Shown here one piece after another: positions 1 through 7,885 of a stretch of DNA of 33,157 nucleotides; within the stretch, counting starts at the first letter, position 1, and every line of letters begins with the position of its first letter. The notes below the pieces were generated by a model that made no database searches, had not been told where the DNA came from, and worked only from the letters and a program-made list of their open reading frames with translations. This stretch comes from Desulfobacterales bacterium (lineage in GTDB: Bacteria > Desulfobacterota > Desulfobacteria > Desulfobacterales > JADGBH01). Made by a program: the position numbers and the translations under genes. The stretch spans positions 1 to 33,157 of the forward strand of contig JADGBH010000050.1 in the NCBI GenBank assembly GCA_015231595.1, read 5' to 3'.

Positions 1-31
1 TAATGGATACTATCAAAAGAGCCGCCTCTCT

Positions 32-763
32 TCATGACTGTTTTAGAATTTTAATATCAAAATCTTCTTTTGCAAAACCGGGTGATGAATTGAGTTTGCC
101 GCAAGGAGTTTTGGGTTTTGGACGAAAAGGAACCATAACTCCGTCTCCTCCGACCAGTAATGGGAGCTGATTAACTTCTTCTGACAACTTTTCTGGAGAA
201 GGTGGATTCCCTTCACGAAGCTGTCGCACGTCTTCTTCTATTTGATGCATAGCCGATGAACCGGCACTTTGAACCCAATTCCATATAGCATCCGAACTAA
301 TGTTTAGCCCTAAACACTGCTGTAACAAAAAACTTGCAATTTCAAAGGGCAGAAATACGGCTAATAAACAAGCCATACGTTTAATCGTATTACATGTCAT
401 CTGATATGGCTCAATTTTTAAAGAATCATCTAACGGTGCTATAAGACCAATCTTGCATCTGTTAGGGCAACGTCCGATACGTCTTTTCCAGTGAATCCAG
501 CCGAATAAAGTTAGTATTTGGCGTGGTTGAAATCCTTTACTTTCTAAACGTTGTCCACATTGTGGGCACAGAGACCACTTTGTATCAACATTCGCACGTA
601 CGCGAAGAATTTCTTCCACTATACATATAGCCATAGATGCCATCAGAATCCATGTCGATTTGATTATATCTTGCAAGCTTACAGCTTTTTCTACTGATTT
701 AAAAATTTCCTTCATCTCTGGTTTAACTTGCAAAAAATTTTCTTTAACATTATCATAACACAT
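32..763 (-). pseudogene. ISKra4-like transposase, 3' truncated fragment
   Basis: This 243-codon frame has the look of an ISKra4-family transposase N-terminal half. It has a zinc-ribbon CPQCG near residue 66, the LFGWIHWKRR segment that follows it in this family, a second RCPNRC cysteine pair near residue 100, a helical PFEIASFLLQ region, and a GGDGVMVPF segment resembling the first catalytic-Asp strand. Normal family members are about 400-500 residues, so the rest of the catalytic core is missing. After CGKLN the expected continuation is replaced by an unrelated-looking tail of about 18 residues and a stop, which suggests a deletion or frameshift. A frame with MKRGGSFD continues past the stop toward the window edge, so part of the gene may lie outside. 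The start is ATG with AGGAA about 11 bases upstream. No terminal inverted repeats could be identified. Family assignment is by remembered motif and is moderately sure; loss of function is inferred. Confidence 0.6.
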
Positions 764-857
764 ATTATTTATATTCCTTTCCTTGGTTAATGCAAAAAAT
801 TTTCCTTGATGTTTTAAGGAGAGGAATATAACACTTTTTAAAATTTTTGGTAATCCC

Positions 858-1325
858 CTAACCTATAGTTACGCCCCTTTGCATGTTCTTGATGTCACTT
901 TTGCAAAGGCAAAAGGCAGTTGTTTTCGGAAGTTTTTCATTGTAAGATCTAAGAAAAGTTGACATGGGAATATCAACAGAATGTTTTCGCAAAAGGTACT
1001 CCCGGATTTTTTCAGCTCCTATCTTTTGTCCTTTTAGATTCTTCTGCCGAATATAATCTCGAATAAATGGTTGCAGATTAAGCGATAAACGATACTGAGG
1101 CTTCCCCCTTTCCTTATCTTCAATCTCAACGACTTTTCCAAGCTTATGAGCTGCCATTATTCTTTTAACTGTAGATTCACCAATTCCTAAACCTTGCGCG
1201 ACTCTACCTGCTGCATTTCTGGTAGAAACTGTTTTTCCATTTTTCTTTTCTTCGTCAAAATGAACCTTCAAGTTCACTACCAATTGTTTCATCTCGGGAG
1301 TAAACTCTTTTCCCTGAAAGGCCAT
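858..1325 (-). pseudogene. Helix-turn-helix transposase N-terminal fragment (IS630/Tc1-like)
   Basis: This 155-residue frame starts with ATG behind a good ribosome site (GAGGTTGTC). Residues about 30-65 form a helix-turn-helix (AAGRVAQGLGIGESTVKRIM), and a second helical DNA-binding region reaches about residue 126 (GAEKIREYLLRKHSVDIP, then STFLRS). This two-part DNA-binding layout is typical of IS630/Tc1-mariner-like transposases. The DDE catalytic domain expected after it is absent: from about residue 127 the sequence becomes unlike the family and stops. It lies 94 bases from the neighbouring transposase fragment, on the same strand. It is most likely a decayed insertion sequence. A standalone DNA-binding protein cannot be excluded, since the frame itself is intact. 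Confidence 0.55.
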
Positions 1326-1369
1326 GACAACCTCCTCATAAAATAGGCTACGTTAAATTTTTTACCATT

Positions 1370-2138
1370 ATGAGATGTTATCATTTAATTGGGAAAAATG
1401 TCAATATTTTGGTATCAAGTCATATGGGGATAACCATAGAATTTCAAATAAAGCAAGCTTCTCATGCAATTGCTTTCTATTACGAATTACTTAACATAAA
1501 GCCTAATGCTCCAAATTCAACTATAATAGCGACTACAAAGCAAAAAGATAATACTCAACCTGATACTTTAATCAAAGAACGTTCCTTTGCAAAAAAGGAA
1601 TCAATCGTAATTACCGGTGTAATAAAACCGATGTATCCACAAAAGGATCCTTGGGAATCTGTTTACAATGATTTAAATTCTGAGATTAAAGTAAGACATT
1701 ATTCCCCAAAGACACTGAAAACTTACTCAGAATGGCTTAGAAATTTTCAAAGATATACAAAATCAAAGTCATTAGAATCTTTAGATGATTCGGATATAAA
1801 AGGATTCTTAACCTTTTTAGCTGTTCAGAAAAATGTATCCGCTTCAACGCAGAATCAAGCATTTAATGCTTTATTATTTTTTTATCGACATATTTTAAAG
1901 AAAGAACCTGGTGATTTAAGGGATACAATAAGGGCGAAGATAAAACTTTATATACCCGTTGTTTTATCGAGAGAAGAAGTAGATAGAATTATAAATAATC
2001 TAATTGTAAAATTATTGTATGGATGTGGGCTTAGAGCTGCTCGGCCATAGTGATATCAGAACTACAATGATATATACGCATACTATTCAAGCGCCTACGA
2101 TTAAAGAGGCGAGAAGCCCTTTAGATTTTTCAAATTAG
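1370..2138 (+). pseudogene. intI: Integron integrase (IntI-type tyrosine recombinase) with internal deletion and frameshift
   Basis: The first frame (1370-2050) encodes a lead segment (FQIKQASHAIAFYYELL), then the SAM-like core-binding domain of integron integrases (HYSPKTLKTYSEWLRNFQRY and NQAFNALLFFYRHIL), then LSREEVDRII and LLYGCGLR, which carries the first catalytic Arg. At about 2034 the sequence jumps into the +1 frame and reads ELLGHSDIRTTMIYTHT, the C-terminal box with the catalytic Tyr, ending SPLDFSN and TAG at 2136-2138. The roughly 150 residues normally between these boxes are missing. That segment includes the HxxR region and the integron-specific insert, so the product cannot be active. 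The junction is a single clean deletion within GCTTAGAGCTGCTC. I did not find an attI site or attC cassettes beside it. Plus-strand orientation against a minus-strand neighbourhood, together with the two transposase fragments, marks this edge as a site of repeated insertions. Confidence 0.8.
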
Positions 2139-2179
2139 AATTTATATTCTATGATTGATTGCTATAGTTAAAATTTATT

Positions 2180-4213
2180 TTACGGCTTATCAAAATGGGA
2201 AAAATGCATTGTAAATGTACCTCTACCTTGAGTTGAAGACCTTAAAGACGTAGAATATCCAAACATTTTTGCAAGGGGAACTATTGCTATGATTGCCTGT
2301 TTACCCATTTGAGGATTTATAGATTCAATCTTCCCTCCCCTTGAATTAATTTCTCCTATGACATCTCCAAGAAATTCTTCTGGAACAAAAATTTCAACAT
2401 CCATTATTGGTTCAAGTAAAACAGGATGTCCTTTTGATAAAGCTTCTCTACAAGCCATTGAGGCGCTTACAGTATAAGCAAGTTCGGTTCCAATGCCTTC
2501 TTTAAATGAACCTCCAATTAAAATAGCTTCAACATCTGTAACGGGATAACCTAAAATTGGACCGCTTGTAAATGCCTCCATTACGCCTTTTTCTATAGCT
2601 GGAATAAAAATTTCAGGAATATCATCAAAATTTACTTCAGATTTAAAATGATTGCCTTCTCCTCGAGCTAAAGGCTTTAACAAGAGAAAGACTTCTCCGA
2701 AATGTTTTTGGCCAGAAATTTCACGATCAAATATTGATTTTGATGTTATTTTATCGGTAATTGTTTCTCTATAAACTACTTGAGGTTTACCTACATTAAC
2801 ACTTGTATTATATTCTCTGCGCATTCTGCTAACAATTATTTCAAGATGTAATTCTCCCATGCCTGATAGTATAGTCTGGCCTGTTTCTTCATTTTTTGAA
2901 GCTTTCAATGTAGGATCTTCCGCCATAAACTTAACTAGAACTTCTTCTAATTTTTCTTGATCTCCAAGAGTTTTGGGCTCAATAGCAATTGATATAACAG
3001 GTTCATAAAATTCCATTTTTTCAAGCAAAACCGGATGTTCCTTTACGCATAACGTGTCCCCAGTTGAAGACTCTTTGAGTCCAACAATTCCAACAATGCT
3101 GCCAGGACCAACAACGTCTATCCGCTCTTTTTTATTAGCGTGCATCTTTAATATTCGAGAAATTTTTTCTTTTTTATTCAATGATGAGTTATAGACATCT
3201 GCTCCGGCTATCATTGTTCCGCTATAGACCCTCACAAAACACAGTTTCCTACCTTCCATCATAGAAACTTTAAAAATTAAAGCAGCTAAAGGGTCTTTTT
3301 CTATTGGATGACATTCAATTATGTCTCCGGTATCAGGATGAATACCCTTAATTGCTGGAACATCAGCAGGTCCAGGAAGATATTTAACTATTGCATCCAA
3401 AAGAAGCTGTATCCCTTTATTTTTTAAAGCTGAACCGCATAATATAGGCACAACTTTAAGTTCAATTGTAGCCTTCCTTATAGCGGCCTCTATAGCTTCA
3501 TTTGAAATAGCTTGATCAGCAAAAAAAGCTTCCATTATTGAATCATCAAATTCTGCAACTGATTCTATAAGTTTATCATGGTATTTTTTAGCGGCATCAG
3601 CGTATTCTTCAGGAATTTCTTCTAATGTATAATTCTCTCCTAAAGACTCGGAATTCCATACCAAATATTTCATATTGATCAGGTCAATTATTCCTGAAAA
3701 ATCTTCAGACTGACCAGCTGGCAATTGAATGATAAGAGGATTAGCTTTCAATCTTTCCTTCATCATGTCTATCGTTCCAAAAAAACTTGCTCCAATTCTG
3801 TCCATTTTATTTATGAAAGCGATTTTAGGCACTAAATATTTATCAGCTTGATGCCAAACTGTTTCAGACTGAGGCTCAACACCTCCTACAGAACAAAAAA
3901 CACCAACAGCGCCATCTAAAACTCTTAAAGACCGTTCAACTTCTATAGTAAAATCAACATGCCCTGGAGTATCAATTACCTGTATGTCGTAGTCTTTCCA
4001 TTTACATGTTGTGACTGCTGAAGTGATGGTTATACCACGTTCTTGTTCGTCAACCATCCAGTCCATTTGAGCTTCACCGTCATGGACTTCACCCATTTTA
4101 TAGGTTTTGCCTGTATAATACAGTATTCGTTCTGTAACAGTGGTTTTTCCTGCATCAATATGAGCAATAATTCCAATATTTCTTATTTTAGTTATTTTAT
4201 TTTCTTTTTTCAT
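2180..4213 (-). CDS. fusA: Elongation factor G paralogue (translational GTPase)
   Basis: Ribosome-associated GTPase of 677 residues that drives translocation and/or ribosome recycling. All G motifs are visible: P-loop AHIDAGKT at residues 17-24, the switch I segment with RGITI near 59-63, DTPGH at 81-85, NKMD at 135-138 and GSALKNKG in the G5 position. Domains II-V follow, with GxGELHLE of domain III and the C-terminal FGYSTSLRSSTQGRGTFTMHFSHF of domain V. It is slightly shorter than the housekeeping 690-700 residues. It sits beside GerMN and DUF3786 genes rather than in the str operon with rpsL, rpsG and tuf. It is therefore probably one of the additional EF-Gs common in deltaproteobacteria (spdEFG-type, where the translocation and recycling roles are split between copies). 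The eight-base gap to the upstream GerMN gene suggests co-transcription. Which paralogue this is cannot be decided from the sequence alone. Confidence 0.9.
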   Translation of the reverse strand: MKKENKITKIRNIGIIAHIDAGKTTVTERILYYTGKTYKMGEVHDGEAQMDWMVDEQERGITITSAVTTCKWKDYDIQVIDTPGHVDFTIEVERSLRVLDGAVGVFCSVGGVEPQSETVWHQADKYLVPKIAFINKMDRIGASFFGTIDMMKERLKANPLIIQLPAGQSEDFSGIIDLINMKYLVWNSESLGENYTLEEIPEEYADAAKKYHDKLIESVAEFDDSIMEAFFADQAISNEAIEAAIRKATIELKVVPILCGSALKNKGIQLLLDAIVKYLPGPADVPAIKGIHPDTGDIIECHPIEKDPLAALIFKVSMMEGRKLCFVRVYSGTMIAGADVYNSSLNKKEKISRILKMHANKKERIDVVGPGSIVGIVGLKESSTGDTLCVKEHPVLLEKMEFYEPVISIAIEPKTLGDQEKLEEVLVKFMAEDPTLKASKNEETGQTILSGMGELHLEIIVSRMRREYNTSVNVGKPQVVYRETITDKITSKSIFDREISGQKHFGEVFLLLKPLARGEGNHFKSEVNFDDIPEIFIPAIEKGVMEAFTSGPILGYPVTDVEAILIGGSFKEGIGTELAYTVSASMACREALSKGHPVLLEPIMDVEIFVPEEFLGDVIGEINSRGGKIESINPQMGKQAIIAIVPLAKMFGYSTSLRSSTQGRGTFTMHFSHFDKP

Positions 4214-4221
4214 AACTCACT

Positions 4222-4794
4222 TCATCTAATTAAAAGCATGTTGGCAGAAAACGGAAATCGTAAGTCGATATGTCCAGCTAAAGTTAAAGATTCATTTCCA
4301 TCAACAAGGATTTTTACAGTTTTAATTTCTGGAATATTTAATGTTAAAGAATTTACTATCGAATAAACAGCCAATAGCTCTAAACTGGCATCATAATGCC
4401 CTGATGTTTTTACGCTATCAGATAAGTCAACATACGCTGTCTCTTCTTTAGTTATGTAAAAAGCTTTTAGAAAAATGTTGTTCGGAAAAGGCGGAATAAA
4501 TTTTTCTTTTGAAGGCCCTTTTATAAGTTCTTCTACTATATTTTTTCCTATTTCAACAGCATCATCATTTTTTATAAATACTCTTTCTTCCGTTTCAAGA
4601 TGATTAAAGCATTTATCTGGGAAGTATAAATAAAAAACAACTTTGTTTACTTTTGGTTCAACTATACCTTTATCTACGATATTTTCATCTTGTTCATCTA
4701 AATCAATGTTCCAGCCTATCAATAAAAAAAATAAAAGCCCGCTTGTAATTATCACACTTATAAATATAAAAAGAGCTACGCGTAGCTTATTCAT
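4222..4794 (-). CDS. GerMN-domain membrane-anchored protein
   Basis: Protein of 190 residues with one N-terminal membrane segment (about residues 5-27, hydrophobic, after MNKLR) and the bulk probably in the periplasm. Residues about 50-180 match the GerMN (sporulation/germination) fold as I recall it: VVFYLYFPD opening strand, EIGKNIVEELIKGPS helix, FLKAFYITKEETAYVDLS strand pair, ASLELLAVYSIVNSLTLNIPEIKTVKILVDG, and a closing GHIDLRFPF. In non-sporulating bacteria GerMN proteins are envelope proteins of unclear function. There is no lipobox. It lies 19 bases after the DUF3786 gene and 8 bases before the EF-G gene, so the three are probably one transcription unit. Domain call is fairly sure; role unknown. 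Confidence 0.8.
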   Translation of the reverse strand: MNKLRVALFIFISVIITSGLLFFLLIGWNIDLDEQDENIVDKGIVEPKVNKVVFYLYFPDKCFNHLETEERVFIKNDDAVEIGKNIVEELIKGPSKEKFIPPFPNNIFLKAFYITKEETAYVDLSDSVKTSGHYDASLELLAVYSIVNSLTLNIPEIKTVKILVDGNESLTLAGHIDLRFPFSANMLLIR

Positions 4795-4813
4795 AAAATT
4801 ATAGCCTATTTAT

Positions 4814-5431
4814 TTATTTAGAGATTATAGATATAAGTCTATATACAAGCATACCAGAAAGCCATGCAACATCTTCTGGAGAAAGAATATGTCCAATTGA
4901 TTCGTCAAAAAGAATATTAGCTTCGGCAGGAAATTCATCATCACCTTCCCATAAAATTAATTCTAAAGGAATTTTTGGAAATATGTAAAATTCAAAACCT
5001 ACATCTCCAGCAGTAGTCTTGATTCCTTTTAAAATTTCTGAACCTTTTTTTAAATTTTCAATATTTTTACCAAATACTTTTTTTAAGGGTTCAGCAGCTC
5101 GTTTCAAAAAAACACCATGATATGTTGCTGCACCAGGGATTTCACGATAGGCTATTTTTTTTCCTCTAAGTGTTATATTTCTATCAGACAACATATAATG
5201 CAAAATTATAACCTGCTCTTGAATAGGAACTTGCAAATCTTGAGATACAGCATCAATAAAATCAAAGGATGGGTAGTTTACAATATAAGTTCTATTAAGA
5301 AAAGGAACAATGATTGAATTTTCCCCTTGTTTTTCAAAAAGAGTTCTATTAATTATTTCGTTAAATGAAATTTTTGCCAAGTCTTGAACAGCTATTTTTT
5401 TTGCATTTACATAGTCATCAATTCGAGCCAT
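4814..5431 (-). CDS. DUF3786 domain protein
   Basis: Soluble protein of 205 residues matching the DUF3786 family as I recognise it: an N-terminal helical part, IVPFLNRTYIVNYPSFDF, the central YREIPGAATYHGVFLKRAAEPL, GDVGFEFYIFPKIPLELILWEGDDEFP, and the C-terminal ILSPEDVAWLSGMLVYRLI. No signal peptide or membrane segment is seen. The family is found in anaerobes and often lies near corrinoid or acetyl-CoA-pathway genes. Here it is the first gene after the acs operon terminator (5448-5487), on the same strand. That suggests a connection to corrinoid or metal-protein metabolism, but no activity has been shown from sequence. ATG start at 5431. Family assignment is fairly sure; function unknown. 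Confidence 0.8.
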   Translation of the reverse strand: MARIDDYVNAKKIAVQDLAKISFNEIINRTLFEKQGENSIIVPFLNRTYIVNYPSFDFIDAVSQDLQVPIQEQVIILHYMLSDRNITLRGKKIAYREIPGAATYHGVFLKRAAEPLKKVFGKNIENLKKGSEILKGIKTTAGDVGFEFYIFPKIPLELILWEGDDEFPAEANILFDESIGHILSPEDVAWLSGMLVYRLISIISK

Positions 5432-5447
5432 AATTCATTACTCCATG

Positions 5448-5487
5448 AAAAAAAAACCTCACCCAAACGGGAGAGGCTCTTTTTTTT
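5448..5487 (-). terminator. Intrinsic terminator of the acs operon (bidirectional shape)
   Basis: An eight-pair stem CCTCACCC/GGGAGAGG (one A-A mismatch, loop AAAC, 5457-5476) is flanked by an A-run on the left (5448-5456) and a T-run on the right (5479-5487). Read on the minus strand it follows acsE and ends in nine U residues, a classical rho-independent terminator. It separates acsE from the DUF3786 gene. Confidence 0.85.
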
Positions 5488-5502
5488 ATAATTAATTTAA
5501 GC

Positions 5503-6393
5503 TTAAACTTCAAGCCAAGAGTCAGAATATAATGTTTTTCCAAGAATTACATTAACAGTTTTTACATAATCCTGCATTTCTTTGGATAAGGCTGAAATAT
5601 CTCCTACTTTGCCATCCATAGCATCATGAATTACTTGAACCATCTCTGGTCTTTTGCCTTTAGCAATATCAGTTAATGGGTCATCTAATGGGTCAGAAAT
5701 AACAGAATACATTCCGCATCTTTCAAGCATAACCATATATGTCTGATTAAGTACGCCTCTAAGATGTTTAGGAGGACCATTTGAAATATTTGATAATCCG
5801 CATGTGCTTTTTGCACCTGGAGCTATATCTTGAATCATTTTTTGAAATTCGAGAAGGCTCAGAAGCTGAGGCTGTTGAATATTTACAGGCGTTACAATTC
5901 CATCAATCCAAATCCTTTCGTTTTGGATACCTGCTTCATTTGCAGCGTAAATTAGCTCCACGCAAAGAGCAGCTCTTTCATTCTCATCTCTTGGAAGTCC
6001 TTCAGGTCCCCACATAAGAGCGATAAAGTCTGCATTATATTCAGCAGCTATAGGTATCATCTTTTGATAACGTTCTGGTCTACACATAATTGAGTTGATC
6101 AAAGGAGGCTTTGCAGTAGGTTTATACACTTTAAGAGCAGCTTCAATAGCACTAATATTAGAAGTATCAAGAGCGAGCGGAATATCTGAAACAACTTCTT
6201 GAACTACTTGAACAACCCAAGGCATAAGCTCATGACCGTCTTTTTTTGCAGGACCAAGGTTTATATCAATATAATCCATGCCTTTTTCCTTTTGGAATAA
6301 CGCTTCTTCTTGGATGGGCTTTGGATCACGATCTTTAAACGCCTGACCGATCTTTCTTGAAATAACATTTAAACTTTCACCAATAAGTAACAT
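5503..6393 (-). CDS. acsE: Methyltetrahydrofolate:corrinoid/iron-sulfur protein methyltransferase
   Basis: Transfers the methyl group of methyl-tetrahydrofolate to the cobalt of the corrinoid iron-sulfur protein (AcsC/AcsD), linking the methyl branch of the Wood-Ljungdahl pathway to acetyl-CoA synthase. The protein is a TIM-barrel pterin-binding enzyme of 296 residues. Visible family signatures are LIGESLN at the N-terminus, MDYIDINLGPAKKDG (the pterin-binding Asp/Asn region), PLALDTSN, PLINSIMC, FIALMWGPEGLPRD, ERIWIDGIVTPVN and STCGLSNISNGPP. An in-frame ATG eight codons further upstream (6417) is rejected because AGGAG lies seven bases before the ATG at 6393, and because known homologues begin with MLLIGE-like residues. 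It is the last gene of the acs operon, behind a strong hairpin (6431-6458) and ahead of the terminator. Confidence 0.93.
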   Translation of the reverse strand: MLLIGESLNVISRKIGQAFKDRDPKPIQEEALFQKEKGMDYIDINLGPAKKDGHELMPWVVQVVQEVVSDIPLALDTSNISAIEAALKVYKPTAKPPLINSIMCRPERYQKMIPIAAEYNADFIALMWGPEGLPRDENERAALCVELIYAANEAGIQNERIWIDGIVTPVNIQQPQLLSLLEFQKMIQDIAPGAKSTCGLSNISNGPPKHLRGVLNQTYMVMLERCGMYSVISDPLDDPLTDIAKGKRPEMVQVIHDAMDGKVGDISALSKEMQDYVKTVNVILGKTLYSDSWLEV

Positions 6394-6430
6394 AAAAATT
6401 CTCCTATTTGAATGCATATTTTAAAAATAA

Positions 6431-6458
6431 ATAAGGAGGATTAAAAAATCCTCCTTAT
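6431..6458 (-). other. Perfect 12-bp hairpin between acsC and acsE
   Basis: ATAAGGAGGATT and its exact complement are separated by a four-base loop (AAAA on the plus strand). No long U-run follows on the minus strand, so it looks more like a transcript-stabilising, processing or attenuating element than a full terminator. The stem contains AAGGAGG, an SD-like stretch, on both strands. Confidence 0.7.
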
Positions 6459-6467
6459 ATTATTTAT

Positions 6468-7808
6468 TTATCTTGCTCGTAAAAATGCCGGTATATGAGC
6501 AGCTTCTCTTGGTCCAACTTTAATTTTCCAACCTTTTAAAGCTTCTTCCATATCTCCAGCGATTGCAGCGGCATAACCCGGGATAATTATTTCTTTATTT
6601 TTAACTTTATCAGCTATTCCTGATTTACTTACAAAAAGTCCAACATCATCTCCAGCAAATTTTCCAGCCGCCCATGCTGTCATAACTGATAAACCTTCAG
6701 AATCCTTAATAAGCAGCCATGATGGAACTTTACTTCCTTCAATTTCACCTGACACAATAAAATATGTCAATGCAAAATTAGTGGTTACAAGTACTGGTGA
6801 ATTTTCATCAGGATTTCCAATTTCATAAATACCCTGAGTAACAGTCATTGGACGCTGTGGATCCGTAAATATGTTTAAACGTTCAAGTAAAAGAGGGAAT
6901 ATAGCTTCTCCTGCAAAGTCTGAAAGAACAACGATGCCACCATATTTTGAAACAAACATTGCAGAAATCATAGTTTCAACATCAAGATTAGATGCCATTT
7001 CACATGGGAAAACAATTGTTGGGAAGCCAAAAGCTCTGTTACCTGATTTAAGAGCAGCTCTTCTCATTATAACTTGATCTTGAAAAGCTTGTTTAATTTC
7101 CCTTGAACCAGAATCAATTACTAAATCTTTTAAGCCCATTTTTGTAAGCTTTTCAGTCAAAGGAATTAATGATTCAACAGATTCGGCCTTAACAGATAGA
7201 GGTAAATCATTATCTTTTGCAAGTTTTCCAAAAGCGTCTACATTATCTTTTGTTGCGGCATATATTAAAGGTCTTTTGAATTTTATTTCATCAATTCCAG
7301 CTTTCATAACATCAGGATTTTCAGACATTAAAACAACATTAAATTCTGACGATGATGCAACTATCTTTGCATTTTTTGCAAAAGCAGCTTTATCTCCGTT
7401 AATGTCTTTTACTGCAACAAGCTCTGGCCTTAAATTTAGTCCAACGCGTTCATACTGAAAAGCATTCCACTTAACTAACTTTGAATTAAGCTCAGCTTCA
7501 GAAATATCTGATTTTACAACAGCAGCAAATGAAGTTGGGTTATAAAAAGTTTTTTCATGTCTGTATTGAACTGTTTCACCGCCTGTTGTTAACTTTCTAA
7601 CGCCTTTGCCAATAACTACAGGCCTTATAGGAGGAGCTGAAGCTTCTGATAATTGAGCCTTTGCTTCTTCGGAAACATAAGGACAACTTGAAAGCTCTGC
7701 TTTTCCTGCAGCCAAATTCATTGCAAACGCAAGGCAAGTAGGAACTCCGCATTCCTTGCAATTCGTTTTTGGCAAAAGTTTGAAAATCTGCATACCAGTT
7801 AGCGCCAT
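6468..7808 (-). CDS. acsC: Corrinoid/iron-sulfur protein large subunit
   Basis: Large (gamma) subunit of the corrinoid iron-sulfur protein, which carries the methylated cobamide between AcsE and AcsB. The N-terminal four-helix domain holds the [4Fe-4S] site used for reductive reactivation: C17, C20, C25 and C42 (NCKECGVPTC, then SCPY), at the positions expected for the family. The central TIM-barrel region follows (residues about 100-320, including LVIDSGSREIKQAF and GFPTIVFPCEMASN). The C-terminal cobamide-binding domain (about 325-446) contains PVLVTTNFALTYF and IIPGYAAAIAGDMEEALKGWKIKVGPREAAHIP. Length 446 is normal. ATG at 7808 with AAGGAG seven bases before it. Lies between acsB and acsE, with inverted-repeat hairpins in both gaps. 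Confidence 0.95.
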   Translation of the reverse strand: MALTGMQIFKLLPKTNCKECGVPTCLAFAMNLAAGKAELSSCPYVSEEAKAQLSEASAPPIRPVVIGKGVRKLTTGGETVQYRHEKTFYNPTSFAAVVKSDISEAELNSKLVKWNAFQYERVGLNLRPELVAVKDINGDKAAFAKNAKIVASSSEFNVVLMSENPDVMKAGIDEIKFKRPLIYAATKDNVDAFGKLAKDNDLPLSVKAESVESLIPLTEKLTKMGLKDLVIDSGSREIKQAFQDQVIMRRAALKSGNRAFGFPTIVFPCEMASNLDVETMISAMFVSKYGGIVVLSDFAGEAIFPLLLERLNIFTDPQRPMTVTQGIYEIGNPDENSPVLVTTNFALTYFIVSGEIEGSKVPSWLLIKDSEGLSVMTAWAAGKFAGDDVGLFVSKSGIADKVKNKEIIIPGYAAAIAGDMEEALKGWKIKVGPREAAHIPAFLRAR

Positions 7809-7837
7809 TTCTATCTCCTTAATCTATATTTTTAAAA

Positions 7838-7866
7838 AGGCTTAAGATTTATAAAACCTTAAGCCT
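7838..7866 (-). other. Hairpin in the acsB-acsC gap
   Basis: AGGCTTAAG and CTTAAGCCT form a nine-pair perfect stem with an 11-base A/T-rich loop, just after the acsB stop. No U-tract of terminator quality follows on the minus strand, so read-through into acsC is expected. It may protect the 3' end of the upstream message or adjust expression between genes. Confidence 0.55.
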
Positions 7867-7885
7867 CTATATTTTTAGAAATTTA

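Noticed and set aside
4043..4366. 107-codon plus-strand frame across the EF-G/GerMN junction
   Set aside because: Antisense to two well-supported genes and spans their gap; Phe/Ile-rich shadow composition.
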